Source: Saururus chinensis (Eukaryota; Streptophyta; Magnoliopsida; Piperales; Saururaceae). Taken from it: DNA of 64,000 nucleotides. The stretch covers positions 24,349,092-24,413,091 of the forward strand of contig CP141143.1 of assembly GCA_035235625.1 (NCBI GenBank), in the 5' to 3' direction. Position numbers and translations under genes: made by a program. Of this stretch, positions 47,643-58,893 are shown piece after piece (position 1 is the first letter of the stretch; every line of letters begins with the position of its first letter). A model generated the notes under the pieces. It saw nothing but the letters and a program-made list of their open reading frames with translations, did not search any database and was not told where the DNA came from.

Positions 47643-48020
47643 TGTTGGGCTTTGTTTTGTAATAAAACATAAAGTGGCCCAACTGTCTCAATTGACACTG
47701 TTTTGGTCTTTTAAAACTGCCTGAGTAATGGGCCTAAGTCAGAATACCCATTAAGCTGTGGTTTTAAGCGGCAAATCTGAACCATTAGATAACCTATGGA
47801 TAAACGGTCAGGATTCTAGGGTTCTTAACAGTGGTGTTCTCATTTAGTTATAAATACACCATTAGCCATCATAATTCGGTGTCTTAAGTAAGATTACTCT
47901 CAGCCAAATTCTAAACCAAAAATACAAATATTATTGTAATTCTAAAGAGGATTAGCAGAAGATCAAGCTTTGTTGATTCTAATGGTTACAGATATGCCTA
48001 ATCTTTTGCATTAAGTTCTA
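47643..48020 (+). repeat. 3' LTR of the copia element
   Basis: 378 bp, same length as the 5' LTR, about 91 percent identical by hand count. Confidence 0.95.
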
Positions 48021-49253
48021 TCAACGACTGCAGCTAGCCAGATTTAGGCCAAAGGAAGAGGTAGGGTGGAGTTTGGGTCGCCGTGGCAGTGAGGGCATCG
48101 GCCTGTGCCCTAGAAACAATAGAGATGGTTTATTTTTTTATTTAAGGTAAGGAATAAGTAAGAGATTGAAGTAGGTAGGGTTGGGGTAAATAAAAAATAG
48201 AAAACATAGGAAAAAACCGGGATGTGAAGAGCTACGTTCCACGAAAAAACTAAACACTAGTTTCTTGTGAGATGTTCTTGAAATTTCTCTGCTTCCTTTT
48301 TAACTTGAACCGACTTTCCACAAGTGTTAAATGCAGTGTGTACAATAGGCACTTTTTCTACTTCGTCCATATTTAGCAGGTAAGATTGTGCTTTGACCAT
48401 CTTTGGTATTTGGCTTAATCACGGTAATATAAACTCAAAAAAAGCTTACAAATAGTCTTGCATTATGAGATGTTCTTGATATTTTGTTGTTGCACATACA
48501 AGTGTAGGTGGCAACCTTTTATTGGATCAGCAATGAATAAAAACTAAATATTATTGTATCAGCAACATCTGAAAACTAATGAAATCGGAAGGATTCTGAT
48601 CTTCATTGGCATTTGATTTCTGAAACTAATCAAATGCTTCCTGTCTATAAAGCAAGCTTAAAGCAGTCACAGCTCTCATGTTTTTCTGAAGGGATTCAGT
48701 TGTAGGGGAAGGAAGCTTAGAAAGCCATGGTCGGTCATGTTCATCTGACGCGGACAAAAATATGGCAAAACCAAATAGTAAATTTCTGAACTTTATGGGA
48801 ATCGTTCAAATAACATCAAACAGAACAAAGAACCCCACTAGACAAAATTTATGTTCAATAATTAGAAGTAAAGAAAGTAGTGATACTCAAATATGTCATG
48901 TCAGGTAAAGAAGAACCAGAATTATACAGAATGTTCGGTAAGGAAGAACGTTCGGTAAATTTGGTTCTCAACAACGAACGCAACTTATAATTAATTCTGA
49001 AAGGCTTTGTTGTTCAAAGAACATTACTCAAAGACAGAACCCATTAAGAGAAATTTCGAAATTCTTGTAATTTCTTTCTCGCTATAAAAGCACACAAGAT
49101 CACACTCAGTTTCTACAGAACTCAATAAATCTGTTTGACAACAGTTACAACGAAACTATCAGCATCGAATATGCATCAAAACAGAAGTGCATTAGAAGGA
49201 CCCAGCAATATATATTATTCTAATATGTTAATCCAAGAAACCAAACTAGGCAG
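48021..49253. other. Intergenic DNA; right part is the 3' flank of B3 copy 2
   Basis: No gene is seen at 48021-49000. From about 49025 the sequence resembles the 3' flank of B3 copy 1 (CCCATTAAGAGAAATT here, CCCAATAAGAGAAATT near 29380; TTTCTTTCTCGCTA here, TTTCTTTCTCGTTA near 29460). The duplication therefore included flanking DNA. Confidence 0.55.
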
Positions 49254-49796
49254 CTACAAACGCTGAATGGCGAACCCTAGGTTTCCAGATCCGTGCCTGA
49301 ATGCCCAGAACCGGAGCTTGTCCCCAATCTTCACCTGCAGGTCCTTGTCCTTCACAAACTCGTTCCAGCCGCTGTTGATGATGTACATGCGGACGCTGGG
49401 CCAGTAGTGGAACCTCAGGTCCCACTTCCCTCCCTTCCAGTCCACCACCTTCACCCCCATCCCGGCCGCGTCCTTGGGCTCAACCGCCACCCTCTCCGCG
49501 GCCCGCAGTCGGGGCTTCAGCAGGCAGGAGCTGTCTCGCGGAATGAACAGCCGACCCAGATGGCCTTTGACGTCGCTCCCTGTCATCGTCTTTTCCCCCA
49601 GGCATACCAGCTCCCTCGCCTCCAAGTCTTCCAGGGTTTCCACTATTTCGGAGAAGGGAGGAGGCACCGCCGCGGCCCTGGCCGTGAGGAGTGCCATCTT
49701 CCTCTCCTCGCGCTCCAGGTGCTCGAGCAGGTCGTCCTCTGCTGCCGCTTCCCGCCTCCTCTTCCTCTCTCCTACTTCCGGGTGGATGTAACCCAT
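49254..49796 (-). CDS. B3-domain protein, copy 2 (DUF313 / At2g31720-like)
   Basis: Probable nuclear B3 DNA-binding protein and paralogue of the gene at 29538-30095. The 180-residue product starts MGYIHPE and carries a basic ERKRRRE patch at about residues 9-15, a Glu/Leu-rich segment and a C-terminal B3 domain (about 69-180). From EDDLLEH to the C-terminus it differs from copy 1 at 23 of 161 residues (about 86 percent identical). An upstream in-frame Met at 49928 is rejected as the start because a TATA box at 49899-49905 lies between it and this start, and copy 1 aligns only from here. One exon, no break, GC-rich. Target genes are unknown. Confidence 0.86.
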   Translation of the reverse strand: MGYIHPEVGERKRRREAAAEDDLLEHLEREERKMALLTARAAAVPPPFSEIVETLEDLEARELVCLGEKTMTGSDVKGHLGRLFIPRDSSCLLKPRLRAAERVAVEPKDAAGMGVKVVDWKGGKWDLRFHYWPSVRMYIINSGWNEFVKDKDLQVKIGDKLRFWAFRHGSGNLGFAIQRL

Positions 49797-49898
49797 CTTC
49801 ACTTCTCTCGGACAAATCAAGAACTCTTCTTGAACCAGTAATCGCTCTGTTCTTGAACTTTTCTGATATGTGAGCCAGAATGCGGGTGCAGTATGGAA

Positions 49899-49905
49899 TT
49901 TTATA
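49899..49905 (-). promoter_or_regulatory. Putative TATA box of B3 copy 2
   Basis: On the minus strand this reads TATAAAA, about 100 bases before the chosen ATG. That leaves room for a transcription start and a leader of about 70 bases. Confidence 0.55.
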
Positions 49906-49928
49906 GGCTGGGAGGTAGGGATGCACAA

Positions 49929-50856
49929 ATGAGGAAACTAGTAGGCGGTAAAGCAAGACTATGAAGGCAAGAAGAATTGGAGGAAACTAGCACAGATTTT
50001 GTAATTAGCAGTTGCGAACACCGCCATTGTAACACATTAGAAATTAAATCTCGTGGGGATAAAGCAACATAATTTATATGGTTAATTAAGTTGGGTTCAA
50101 CGTATATGGCCCCCAACCCGAGGTAGCCCTGTTGGTGATTTCGCAAAGTTTCCTGTGAATTATGTTTACTATGTAAAAAACATATTCCCACATATAAGAA
50201 TTTCAAAAATAATTTTTGTTTAAAGGAAATTAGAATCATCAAAATCCATTCGAAGATGGCCGATTTTCCCTAAGCGTTTTCAAATTTAAGGCTAATCTGA
50301 TAATGAACAAGTTAGACATGTATACTGGAAGGAGTAATGCTAGACCAGTTGGTAATGACTAAACGAACGATCATGCACGCAGAAATTTTCTCAACGTCAC
50401 GAAAGAAGACAAAACCCTACTATAGATCAATGATTACCAGGTGCATTCTGGTCTACTTAATGGAAAAATATTATATACCAATAAGGTACCTTGAGTACTG
50501 TTTACCGTGGGATTTTACTTCCGCTTCAAATGATGCCCAAGCACATGCCGATTGGGCTCTTTGTAAAATATCTGATCATTATAATTCTTGATATATATGA
50601 GCATGATAAATTAAGTAGGTACTCAACCAAGGGTGGAGCTAGGTTCTTTGCCAAGGTGGAGCAAATACTTTTACTATAAAATTTTATCAATATAAATTTA
50701 TTTACATGCATGAAATTTTAGTTACACAATGCTCGTAAATCTGGGGGTGAGCAGATAAATGACATGTACTGCTATCTTGATCCAACCATGTGCGGCAACC
50801 ATGGAAACATGTGCCCAAGAACATATTAACTTGTTGCTAATTATAAAAATTAAATG
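49929..50856. other. Intergenic DNA upstream of B3 copy 2
   Basis: No gene recognised. The corresponding interval in copy 1 is only about 430 bases, so DNA was gained here or lost there. Confidence 0.4.
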
Positions 50857-51062
50857 CTCTCTCCGTCCTTAAATTGATAGCTCTATTTTACAAATAAGTT
50901 TATTCTATATTAATAGCTTTATTTTGTTGAATTTAAGTGGTTGAGTACTTAAAAAGTAATATCATAAGCTTAATTATTTTCTCTGCTCTTAGATGTGGTT
51001 TCACCATTCAATAAAAAATTACTATTTTTTAAAATATAGCTATTAATATAGGATGGAGGGAG
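50857..51062. mobile_element. Stowaway-like MITE, about 206 bp
   Basis: The left end CTCTCTCCGTCCTT and the inverse of the right end (CTCCCTCCATCCTA) form imperfect terminal repeats of the plant Stowaway/Tc1-mariner MITE type. The right flank is TA but the left is not a clean TA. No coding capacity. Confidence 0.75.
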
Positions 51063-52469
51063 TATGATAATATATGCCTTTCTATTATTGTTCATGTAGA
51101 GTTCTTGAGTTCTCTAATTTAAAAATAATTGTATAATATTATATTTCTACTCTAGGCATATCTTGTCTAAAAGAAATGAATTAATGTCAACAATGATTTA
51201 AATGTCCAAAAAATAATAATTTGTAACTATATATTTTTTTATTTGTATTGTGTAATCAAATAAGGTTTCTCAATAATAAGAGAAAAGTCAAATAAAAGAA
51301 TGAACAAATAAGCATACAGTACTACAAATACATAAGAACTTATTAATGTTGTTTGGACTTTCATACCAAATTAACTTGGTATCTTTAGCTTAGCTCCGGT
51401 AAAAACCTATCAAAGGTTAATTTGTTTAGTGTATATATAAGTGTTTTTAACTTAATAGAATATTAGTTTTCAGAACATTCTTGTGAACTACTAGGTCGAT
51501 TAGACGAATATTAAACTGTTAATCAGAATTTCAGTCCGTAGAGTGTTACAACAATCCCGAAGCCCATGAATTTTCTGTAGCTTTGAAATATGACTTCAAA
51601 ACACATGCTATTGGTAGCTCTGAAACTACCCAGCACTAAAAAAGGTAATGCTAGTAATATTGCAAGAAGAGATGAAAAAAATGGTAGAAAGAGGGGCGAG
51701 GGTAACTTAGAGTCACTTGAACACGCCATGCATGACCACCTAGTCTCTTGGTTTGTGGACAAAACTTCACCTCTACATATGTTGGAATATGATTTATTAA
51801 AATAAAATGAGGATTCCATGATCGTTAGATAGGAGTGATTGATCAGCACCAATTTTAATCTTGTGTTAATTTAGGCTGAGATGTTTGTTGATCAACACAT
51901 ATTTTTGGTTTTCATTAAATTAGGCCAAAAGTTTAGCGATTGATCGCTTGAGATAGCGATCGATTGATCATCACGATTTTAGTTACAAAATGGGTCAAAT
52001 TGATCTATTGTGCACTCATTTCTCATTAGAACTCTCTGGAATGTGGGTTAAGTGGAGCCAAGCATAAGGGGATGTCCATAACCTTTATTCGGAGAGAGAA
52101 AAACATCTTCTTCATCAATTCATCTCTGATTTCTCTTCTCCTCAAGTGGTTTTCATCCCAAAAGAGTTAACTTTCAACGATTCTTTGTGTGGGCAATAGT
52201 TTTCTTGCTAACTTTGCTTTGTGAATTATTGGAGTGCACCAAGAATTCCAATGAGAGGTTCATTGTATCTTAGGAATAGGTCATCGGAGAAGCCTTGCAC
52301 TAAGGAGGCAAATTTCCTTTCAAAATCAGTCTCTTGGTGGCACCACGGACTTTGATCATTGCTCATATCATTTATTGATTTTATTGGTGGTAACTTTGAC
52401 ATCTTATTGATGGTAACCCTATATTTCCCAACAATTTTAAACAAGATTCCTTTTTCTATTGTTATCATC
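51063..52469. other. Unassigned DNA; right part may be the leader or LTR of the copia fossil
   Basis: No gene is supported. From about 51850, GATTGATCA-type words and GGAGTGCACCAAGAATTCC resemble LTR or leader sequence before a copia gag, but I could not mark an LTR or a primer site. A 109-codon minus frame (51523-51852) has no known domain. Confidence 0.4.
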
Positions 52470-52648
52470 ATGGGTGTTGATAAGAATATCAAACAGGATC
52501 AGTTTGAGGGCAAATATTTTAATAGATAGTAGAACAAAATAAAGTTTCGACTGATCACTTTTAAAATTTTTTATGTTTTATCCGTTCCGATTGATGAAAA
52601 GTTTGAAGAATATGCAATGACCCGGATTTTTCCGCGGCTTCTTGTGTT

Positions 52649-55625
52649 ATGTCAGCTTTTAAGGCAAAAAGGTGCATAGCCAAAGGTTGTAGAGCCTACT
52701 TGGCATGTGTGTTGGAGAAGCAGTCAGTGGGGTCCATGATAGAGCAATTGGACGTTGTCAAGGATTTTTCTGATGTGTTTCCTGATGATCTGCCTGGGTT
52801 ACCACCAGTGAGAGAAGTGGAGTTTGTCATTGAGCTTGTGGCTGACACTCGCCCTATCTCTAAGGCGCCATACAGGATGGCCCCGGCAGAATTGAAGGAA
52901 CTTAAAGAGCAGCTAATGGAACTCCTAGAAAAAGGATTCATTAGACCGAGTGTTTCACCTTGGGGCGCTCCAGTTCTATTTGTAAAGAAGAAAGATGGGT
53001 CCCTGCATTTATGCATCGATTATCGTATGTTGAATCACTGTTAAGAATAAGTATCCCTTGCCTAGGATTGATGATCTTTTCGATCAGCTGCAATCAGCTA
53101 AGATTTTCTCAAGGATTGACTTGAGGTCGGGGTACCATCAGCTTCGGATTCGAGATGAGGATATCTCTAAGACGGCTTTTCAAACTCGGTATGGCCACTA
53201 CGAGTTCCTAGTGATGCCGTTCGAGCTCACTAATGCCCCTGCTGCCTTTATGGATATGATGAATCGGGTATTTAGGGAATTTTTGGATAGGTTTGTCATA
53301 GTATTTGTTGATGACATTTTGGTTTATTCCCCTGATCCCGCAGCACACGAAGAGCATCTCCGGTTAGTTCTGGAGACTTTGAGGTCTCACCAGCTATATG
53401 CTAAATTTAGTAAATGTGAATTTTGGCTGGATTCAGTGCAATTTTTGGGGCATGTGATCTCAGGTGAAGGGGTGTCTGTTGATCCAGCTAAAGTTGAAGC
53501 AGTGATACGGTGGGAGCCACCTAAGACTGTGACAGAGGTACGGAGTTTCCTAGGTTTGGCGGGATATTACCGGAGGTTTATCGAAGGGTTTTCTTCCATT
53601 GCCCTTCCAATGACCCGGTTGACAAGAAAGGAGGTCAAATTTGTTTGGGATGAGGCATGTGAGAAAAGCTTTTTGGATCTGAAGAGGAGGTTGACTACTG
53701 CTCCAGTTCTTGCATTACCGTCAGGGAGCGGAGGGTTTGTTCTTTATAGTGATGCCTCTGGAAGAGGACTGGGTTGTGTCTTGATGCAACATGGGAAGGT
53801 GATTGCCTATGCTTCGAGGCAGCTTAAACCCCATGAAGTTAATTACCCGACCCATGACTTAGAATTGGCAGCAGTTGTCTTCGCTCTAAAGATTTGGTGC
53901 CATTATCTATATGGTGAGACGTTTGAAGTTTATACGGATCATAAAAGCTTGAAGTATATTTTCTCACAGAAAGATTTGAATATGCGTCAGAGGAGGTGGT
54001 TGGAGTATCTAAAAGATTATGATTTCTCTATTTTATACCACCCAGGAAAGGCAAATGTGGTGGTTGATGCATTGAGCAGAAAATCTGAGGGTTTATCCGC
54101 ACACATGAGGGTGCGAGAGTGGAGACTGTTGGAGGAGATTGTAGATTGTAGACCTGAGTTCCATGCAAGTCATAGGCAGAGTTTTGTGGCTAACCTCAAG
54201 ATTCGATCGGCTATTGTAGATAAAGTGATTCGGGCACAACTTGAGGATTCGAAGACACAAACATTAGTGGGTAGACCGGGTTTTACCAGAGGGGTTGATG
54301 ATGGAATTAGATTCCAGCACAAATTAGTAGTTCCATCCATGCTGGAGTTACGGCAAGAGTTGTTGCAGGAAGCCCATCACTCTCAGTACACAATCCATCC
54401 TGGCGGAACGAAGATGTACCGAGATTGGCATCGTGGGTTTTGGTGGAACGGCATGAAGAAAGACATTGGGGAGTGTGTTTCTAGATGCTCGACATGCCAG
54501 CGTGTCAAAGTAGAGCATCAAAGACCGTCAGGACCCCTACAACCATTGGAGATCCCAGAGTGGAAGTGGGAGCACATCACGATGGATTTTGTTGTGGGTT
54601 TACCTCGCACTCAGAAGGGGCATGAGGCAATTTGGGTGATCGTGGACCGGTTGACGAAGTCTGCTCATTTCCTACCTCTTCGAAGAGAACACCCGCCTAA
54701 TGAATTGGCGCAACTTTATGTGGATGAGATCGTGACATTACATGGTGTACCCATTTCCATTGTGTCCGATAGAGACAGCCGATTCACTTCTCATTTTTGG
54801 CATGGGTTGCAAGAAGCTTTAGGTACAGCCTTAAAGTTTAGCACTGCTTTTCAACCTCAGACCGATGGTCAATCAGAAAGGACCATTCAGACGCTAGAGG
54901 ATATGTTGCGAGCTTGTGCCTTGGATTGGAAGAGTTCTTGGGATCGGCATTTGCCTCTCATTGAGTTTGCATACAATAACAGCTATCACTCTAGCATTGA
55001 AATGGCACCATATGAAGCATTGTATGGAAGACCATGTTGGTCACCGACGTGTTGGGATGAGGTAGGAGAACGAAACTTACTCAAGTCTGAGTTAATCCAG
55101 CAGTGTGCAGACAAAGTGAAGTTAGCCAGGCAAAGACTGCAGACCGCACAAAGCCGTCAGAAAAGCTATGCCGATCGGAGGCAGAAAGACCTTGAGTTTG
55201 AGGTTGGCGACCATGTATTTTTGCGTGTCTCCCCCGCAAAGGGAATTATGCGGTTTGGGGTCAGAGGAAAATTGAGTCCTCGTTATGTGGGTCCTTTCGA
55301 GATCCAGGAACGGATTGGACTAATGGCTTACAGAGTTGCCCTGCCACCTCAGCTCGCTGGAGTTCACGAAGACTTCCATGTATCGATGCTCCGGAAGTAT
55401 GTGCCCGACCCCTGCCATGTACTAGACTATACTCCTATGGATCATCGTCCTGATATGACTTTTGAGGAGCGTTCGAGTCGGATTCTGGACAGAAAAGAAC
55501 AGGTCTTGAGGACAAAGACCATTCCTTTAGTGAAGGTTTTATGGCAGTACCATACTTTTGAGGAGGCGACTTGGGAAGTTGAGGCGGAGATGAGACAGAA
55601 ATACCTTGAGTTGTTTGTTGTGTAA
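52649..55625 (+). pseudogene. gypsy pol: RT, RNase H, integrase and chromodomain-like tail (fossil)
   Basis: Most of this is one open stretch of 855 codons (53058-55625), remarkable in a fossil. RT lies at about 52790-53560 ([24 protein letters not shown]). RNase H lies at about 53740-54080 ([36 protein letters not shown]). The integrase zinc finger is near 54380-54510 and its core at about 54540-55020 ([20 protein letters not shown]). A GPFEIQER segment follows near 55290. The end, [21 protein letters not shown] near 55530, is the chromodomain-like tail of Tekay-type chromoviruses. At least one break lies ahead of the long open part. Confidence 0.93.
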
Positions 55626-55684
55626 GTTGTACTATGTTGTTAACGGAGCAATTTCGGGGACGAAATTTCCTAAGTGGGGAAGAA

Positions 55685-58600
55685 TGTAATGACCCGGATT
55701 TTTCCGCGGTTTCTACTTGTTTTGTGGAAAATAAAACAAGTTGTCCCTTATATTTAATTTGTATTTGTTCCGTATATGTATGTGTACGTGTGTTACGTTT
55801 GGAGCTTGAGTAAGTAGAGAGGTTTGTGTGTAAATTAAACCTTTGGCGTGAAGAGAAGGTTTCGACGCACAAAAAGGGGTTTTGCACCTAAAATACATTT
55901 TGGCACGTAAGTCGAAGCTTTGGTGCATAAAATAAAGCTTCGCCATGCGAAGGGAAGCTTCGGTGTAAAAAGGGTGGGCCCGAGGTTTATTAGCATTTGG
56001 GCGCGTTAGAGGCGGCGTGGCGGGTGTACGGGAGCGGCAGCGGCAGCGGGTAAAAAGAGATGCTGAGGTGTGAAAATATTGAAAAGCATATAAGGATTAA
56101 ATTAAAACCATATAAAGGAATAGTGGATCGTGGCTTTCCAGCCACGACCACTATTCATTCCAGAAACTCCAGTAAGAATTTCAGTCCGGGAAGAAAAACG
56201 AGGGCTTTTCCGGACCCTCTGTCGCGCCTCCTCCTTGGTCAGAATCCGTTGTTTCTTGCCGGATTTTGCTTCACCCGGCCGCCACGAGTCCGGTGGTACT
56301 GGCTAGAGCTTCCGCCGTCACCTCCTTGCTCCTCCTCGCGCTACCGGAAATTAGCTCGGTTTTCACCCTTTTGGCCGTTGGAGCGTCGGGGCTTCGTTTG
56401 GTGACCGTCGTGCGCCGTTTCTGGCCGGCCACCACCTCTCCACCCCTCCTCCGGTCAGAGGCTTCCTCCCCATGCCATTCTTTCTCCTCTCCGACCTTCC
56501 TCCCACCACCGTCCCCTGTTTTTGCACCCAAAAGCTCACACCGGGAAGCAAGAACCTTGCTGTCCAGCGGTCGTGTGGCCTTGCCGGCGGCCGTGGCTGG
56601 CCACCCTCGCCTTGTTTCTCCTCCTCCTCACATCTCTACCTTAAATCACGCCCCTCCAGCCCTTGTATGTGGGTTTTGGCGTCCGGAACCACGATTGTCG
56701 ACCTCTACCCAGTACGGTTTTGGCTTCCAGCGATTCGCCACGACGCCCAGTGACTGACAGTGGAGCTAGACACCACACAGAATTTGCATTTGCATATCAG
56801 CCCTTTTGGGCGTAGTGTCCACCCCCGACCACCTCTTGTACACGTCAACGGGAGGCACGGAGATCGACGGGTGTTGAATCGGGACCGGACCATTTCATCG
56901 TGTAAACCCCGGCAAGCTTGCGGCACTTTCGCACCTAGGGGCAGCTCGTTTTATAGAAAGCGACGCTTGGGTTCGCCGAAGTTGCCACTGACGCCGCTAC
57001 AGTTGTGCGCCCCGACAACACCCTACGCCCGGAAAGCGAGGTAGGGGGCTTTGAATTTGTAATTCTATCGTAGCGTGCTTAGTATGTTAGAATGCATGCT
57101 AGGGTCAATTTAATTACATGCTTCATAACGCGTAATGCTATGGATATCGCATGTAATGGCATTATGTTAGCTTATACAAATGCTAATTAAATGACATGTG
57201 ATCGGCTTGGCAAATGAGGGATTGTACACGTTTGCAGTGTATGTAATTGCATGCTAGTAAGATCATTTATCTGCCTGCGTTTGAAATGGTTTAGGCACAT
57301 GTTGGATGTGCTATAATTGTAAGTAGTGTTTGGTTAGTTTTGTGTGGTTTGATATGCGCAATGGTGGATGTTTATATCGATAGCATCATAAGTGTATGCT
57401 TGATAGGTTGAAATTAGTTTGGATTGGATTAGGCTTTGATGCAGTGAGCAGAAAGCTTCAGAGTTCTCGAGGCAAACAGACTTAGTTTCAAGTTTATTGG
57501 TAGACTTGTTGATAGTATGATTTCAGAGGAAAAATTACACGAGCATAAAGTATTTAAATTCAAACTGGAATGTTAAGTGAAACTAAAATGTTAAAGTTGT
57601 GAGTTTGAGACTTTAGTAGTTAGACGGATTAAGTTCCGTGGTTGAGCTAGCCGGTGATTAATCGGCTAAGTATTTCTCCTGTCTAGCCATGGTGTGTATC
57701 CTGCGAGAGTTTGTCTGTGTGCTGTAATTAAGCCCAGACGGTTAATGCTCTATTGAGAGCACCGTATGATTCTGCCCTAGAGTGGCACTGTATGAATTCT
57801 GCCCAAGAGTGGCATTGGCACTATAAGACCCTAAAGCATGGGTAATTGTATGACCCTAATGTGTGGCCGTTTATGTTTGCGCGCTCAGGTAAGTAGTATC
57901 ATGGAACTACTCTTGCCTATTTGATCCTGTGCCCCATGAGCATAGGTGTACCTTGCCTTCGGAAAAGTCCATGGCGTCTAGTACTCTCCTGAGGTTAAGG
58001 TGACACCCCAGTGGCATTCCTTTCCGTCGACGCTAGAGCTTATTAGTTTGATAATGAGCTCTAGGTGTCGATCGTAAGTGTATGTGTTGAGTATGACTGT
58101 AAGAGCAGGACAGTAAGTGTAAGAGTTAAGTAGGACTGTAAGTGTATGTACATGCGTAGGATTGTGTGGTAAGATGGAATGAACATGAGTTCGTGATATG
58201 TGTGTGGTTATGAGCATCATATTTTGATTTTGAGAGACTTTGATTGCCATGTTTTGTTGCTTCATGTTATGTTTCATGAAGGCAACTACGTTTAGGCTTA
58301 CAAGTTCATTGTTTAGAAATCCCCTATTGGGTATTTTCTACTAAGTATAAAAATACTCACTTTCCCTCTACTGAATTTCAGATCCTCCAGTGACTTCTGC
58401 GGGTCCCAGCATGAGAGCTTCGTAGGCGGGACTTAGCTTTGGAGGAGAGGACAAACTTGCGGACTTCAGGTCGATTTTTGACTATTCAGTTTCTTTTGTT
58501 TAGTTATGCCATGATCTGATGCATATTTTGAGTATACATGTATTGGGCGAGTTGAGAGCTTATGCATGTATTATTTTGGACTTTGTATATGGATTGTTTA

Positions 58601-58893
58601 TATTGGAACTGTTATCGGACTTGTACTTGGCTATGCCTGGGAGATGTGTATTTAAGCCCATGGCCATGGCACTCGTGTTTTTATGTGTGTTCGTTTGATC
58701 TCACGCCCGGGTGTTTAGTCGGTGTGTTTTGATGATTTAAAAGAAAGTTTCAGGTTGTATGATTTTAAATTGATGATGCAAAAAATATAAAATGTTTTCA
58801 CAGGTTTCGATTTTCGTCAATTTTCACAAAATACAGCCGTTATATTGCAAAAATTTTTCATGAAATTTACTGGAAAATGGTTTGAAATTTACA
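55685..58893 (+). repeat. 3' LTR of the nested gypsy element, 3209 bp
   Basis: It begins TGTAATGACCCGG directly after a purine-rich tract (GTGGGGAAGAA) and ends TTTACA at the target duplication. A TATAAAG promoter word lies at 56112-56118. A GC-rich stretch (about 56200-57040) gives several open frames on both strands (for example 56266-56757) without known domains; these lie in the transcribed part of the LTR and are not supported as genes. Confidence 0.88.
56112..56118 (+). promoter_or_regulatory. TATA box of the nested gypsy LTR
   Basis: CCATATAAAGG lies about 430 bases into the LTR, the same offset as the TATA word of the family 1 LTR. Confidence 0.5.

Larger units (their letters stand above)
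40970..48020 (+). mobile_element. Ty1/copia LTR retrotransposon, whole outline but broken
   Basis: Two 378-bp direct LTRs (40970-41347 and 47643-48020) both begin TGTTGGGCTTTG and end AAGTTCTA. A primer-binding site follows the first LTR and a purine-rich tract precedes the second. Between them come gag, protease, integrase, reverse transcriptase and RNase H. Integrase before RT defines Ty1/copia. By eye the LTRs differ at about 34 of 378 positions (about 9 percent), so insertion was probably several million years ago. The coding part has about half a dozen breaks. No exact target duplication is seen. Confidence 0.95.
52615..58893 (+). mobile_element. Tekay-like Ty3/gypsy element nested in the copia gag
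   Basis: The element begins TGCAATGACCCGG, ends AAATTTACA and is flanked by the duplication GAATA (52610-52614 and 58894-58898). It holds pol and a full-looking 3.2-kb 3' LTR, but gag and protease are not seen, so it is broken. The order RT, RNase H, integrase, chromodomain-like tail marks a Ty3/gypsy chromovirus. It is much better preserved than the minus-strand gypsy at 18.6-24.5 kb, so it is younger. Its LTR (TGTAATGACCC start) is a different family from that element's. Confidence 0.92.

Noticed and set aside
49293-49841. Plus-strand 182-codon frame and other frames opposite B3 copy 2
   Set aside because: Antisense shadows with no domain.
56060-57044. Several frames of 60-163 codons in the GC-rich part of the gypsy LTR
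   Set aside because: They lie in the non-coding LTR, overlap on both strands and have no domain; the composition explains the openness.
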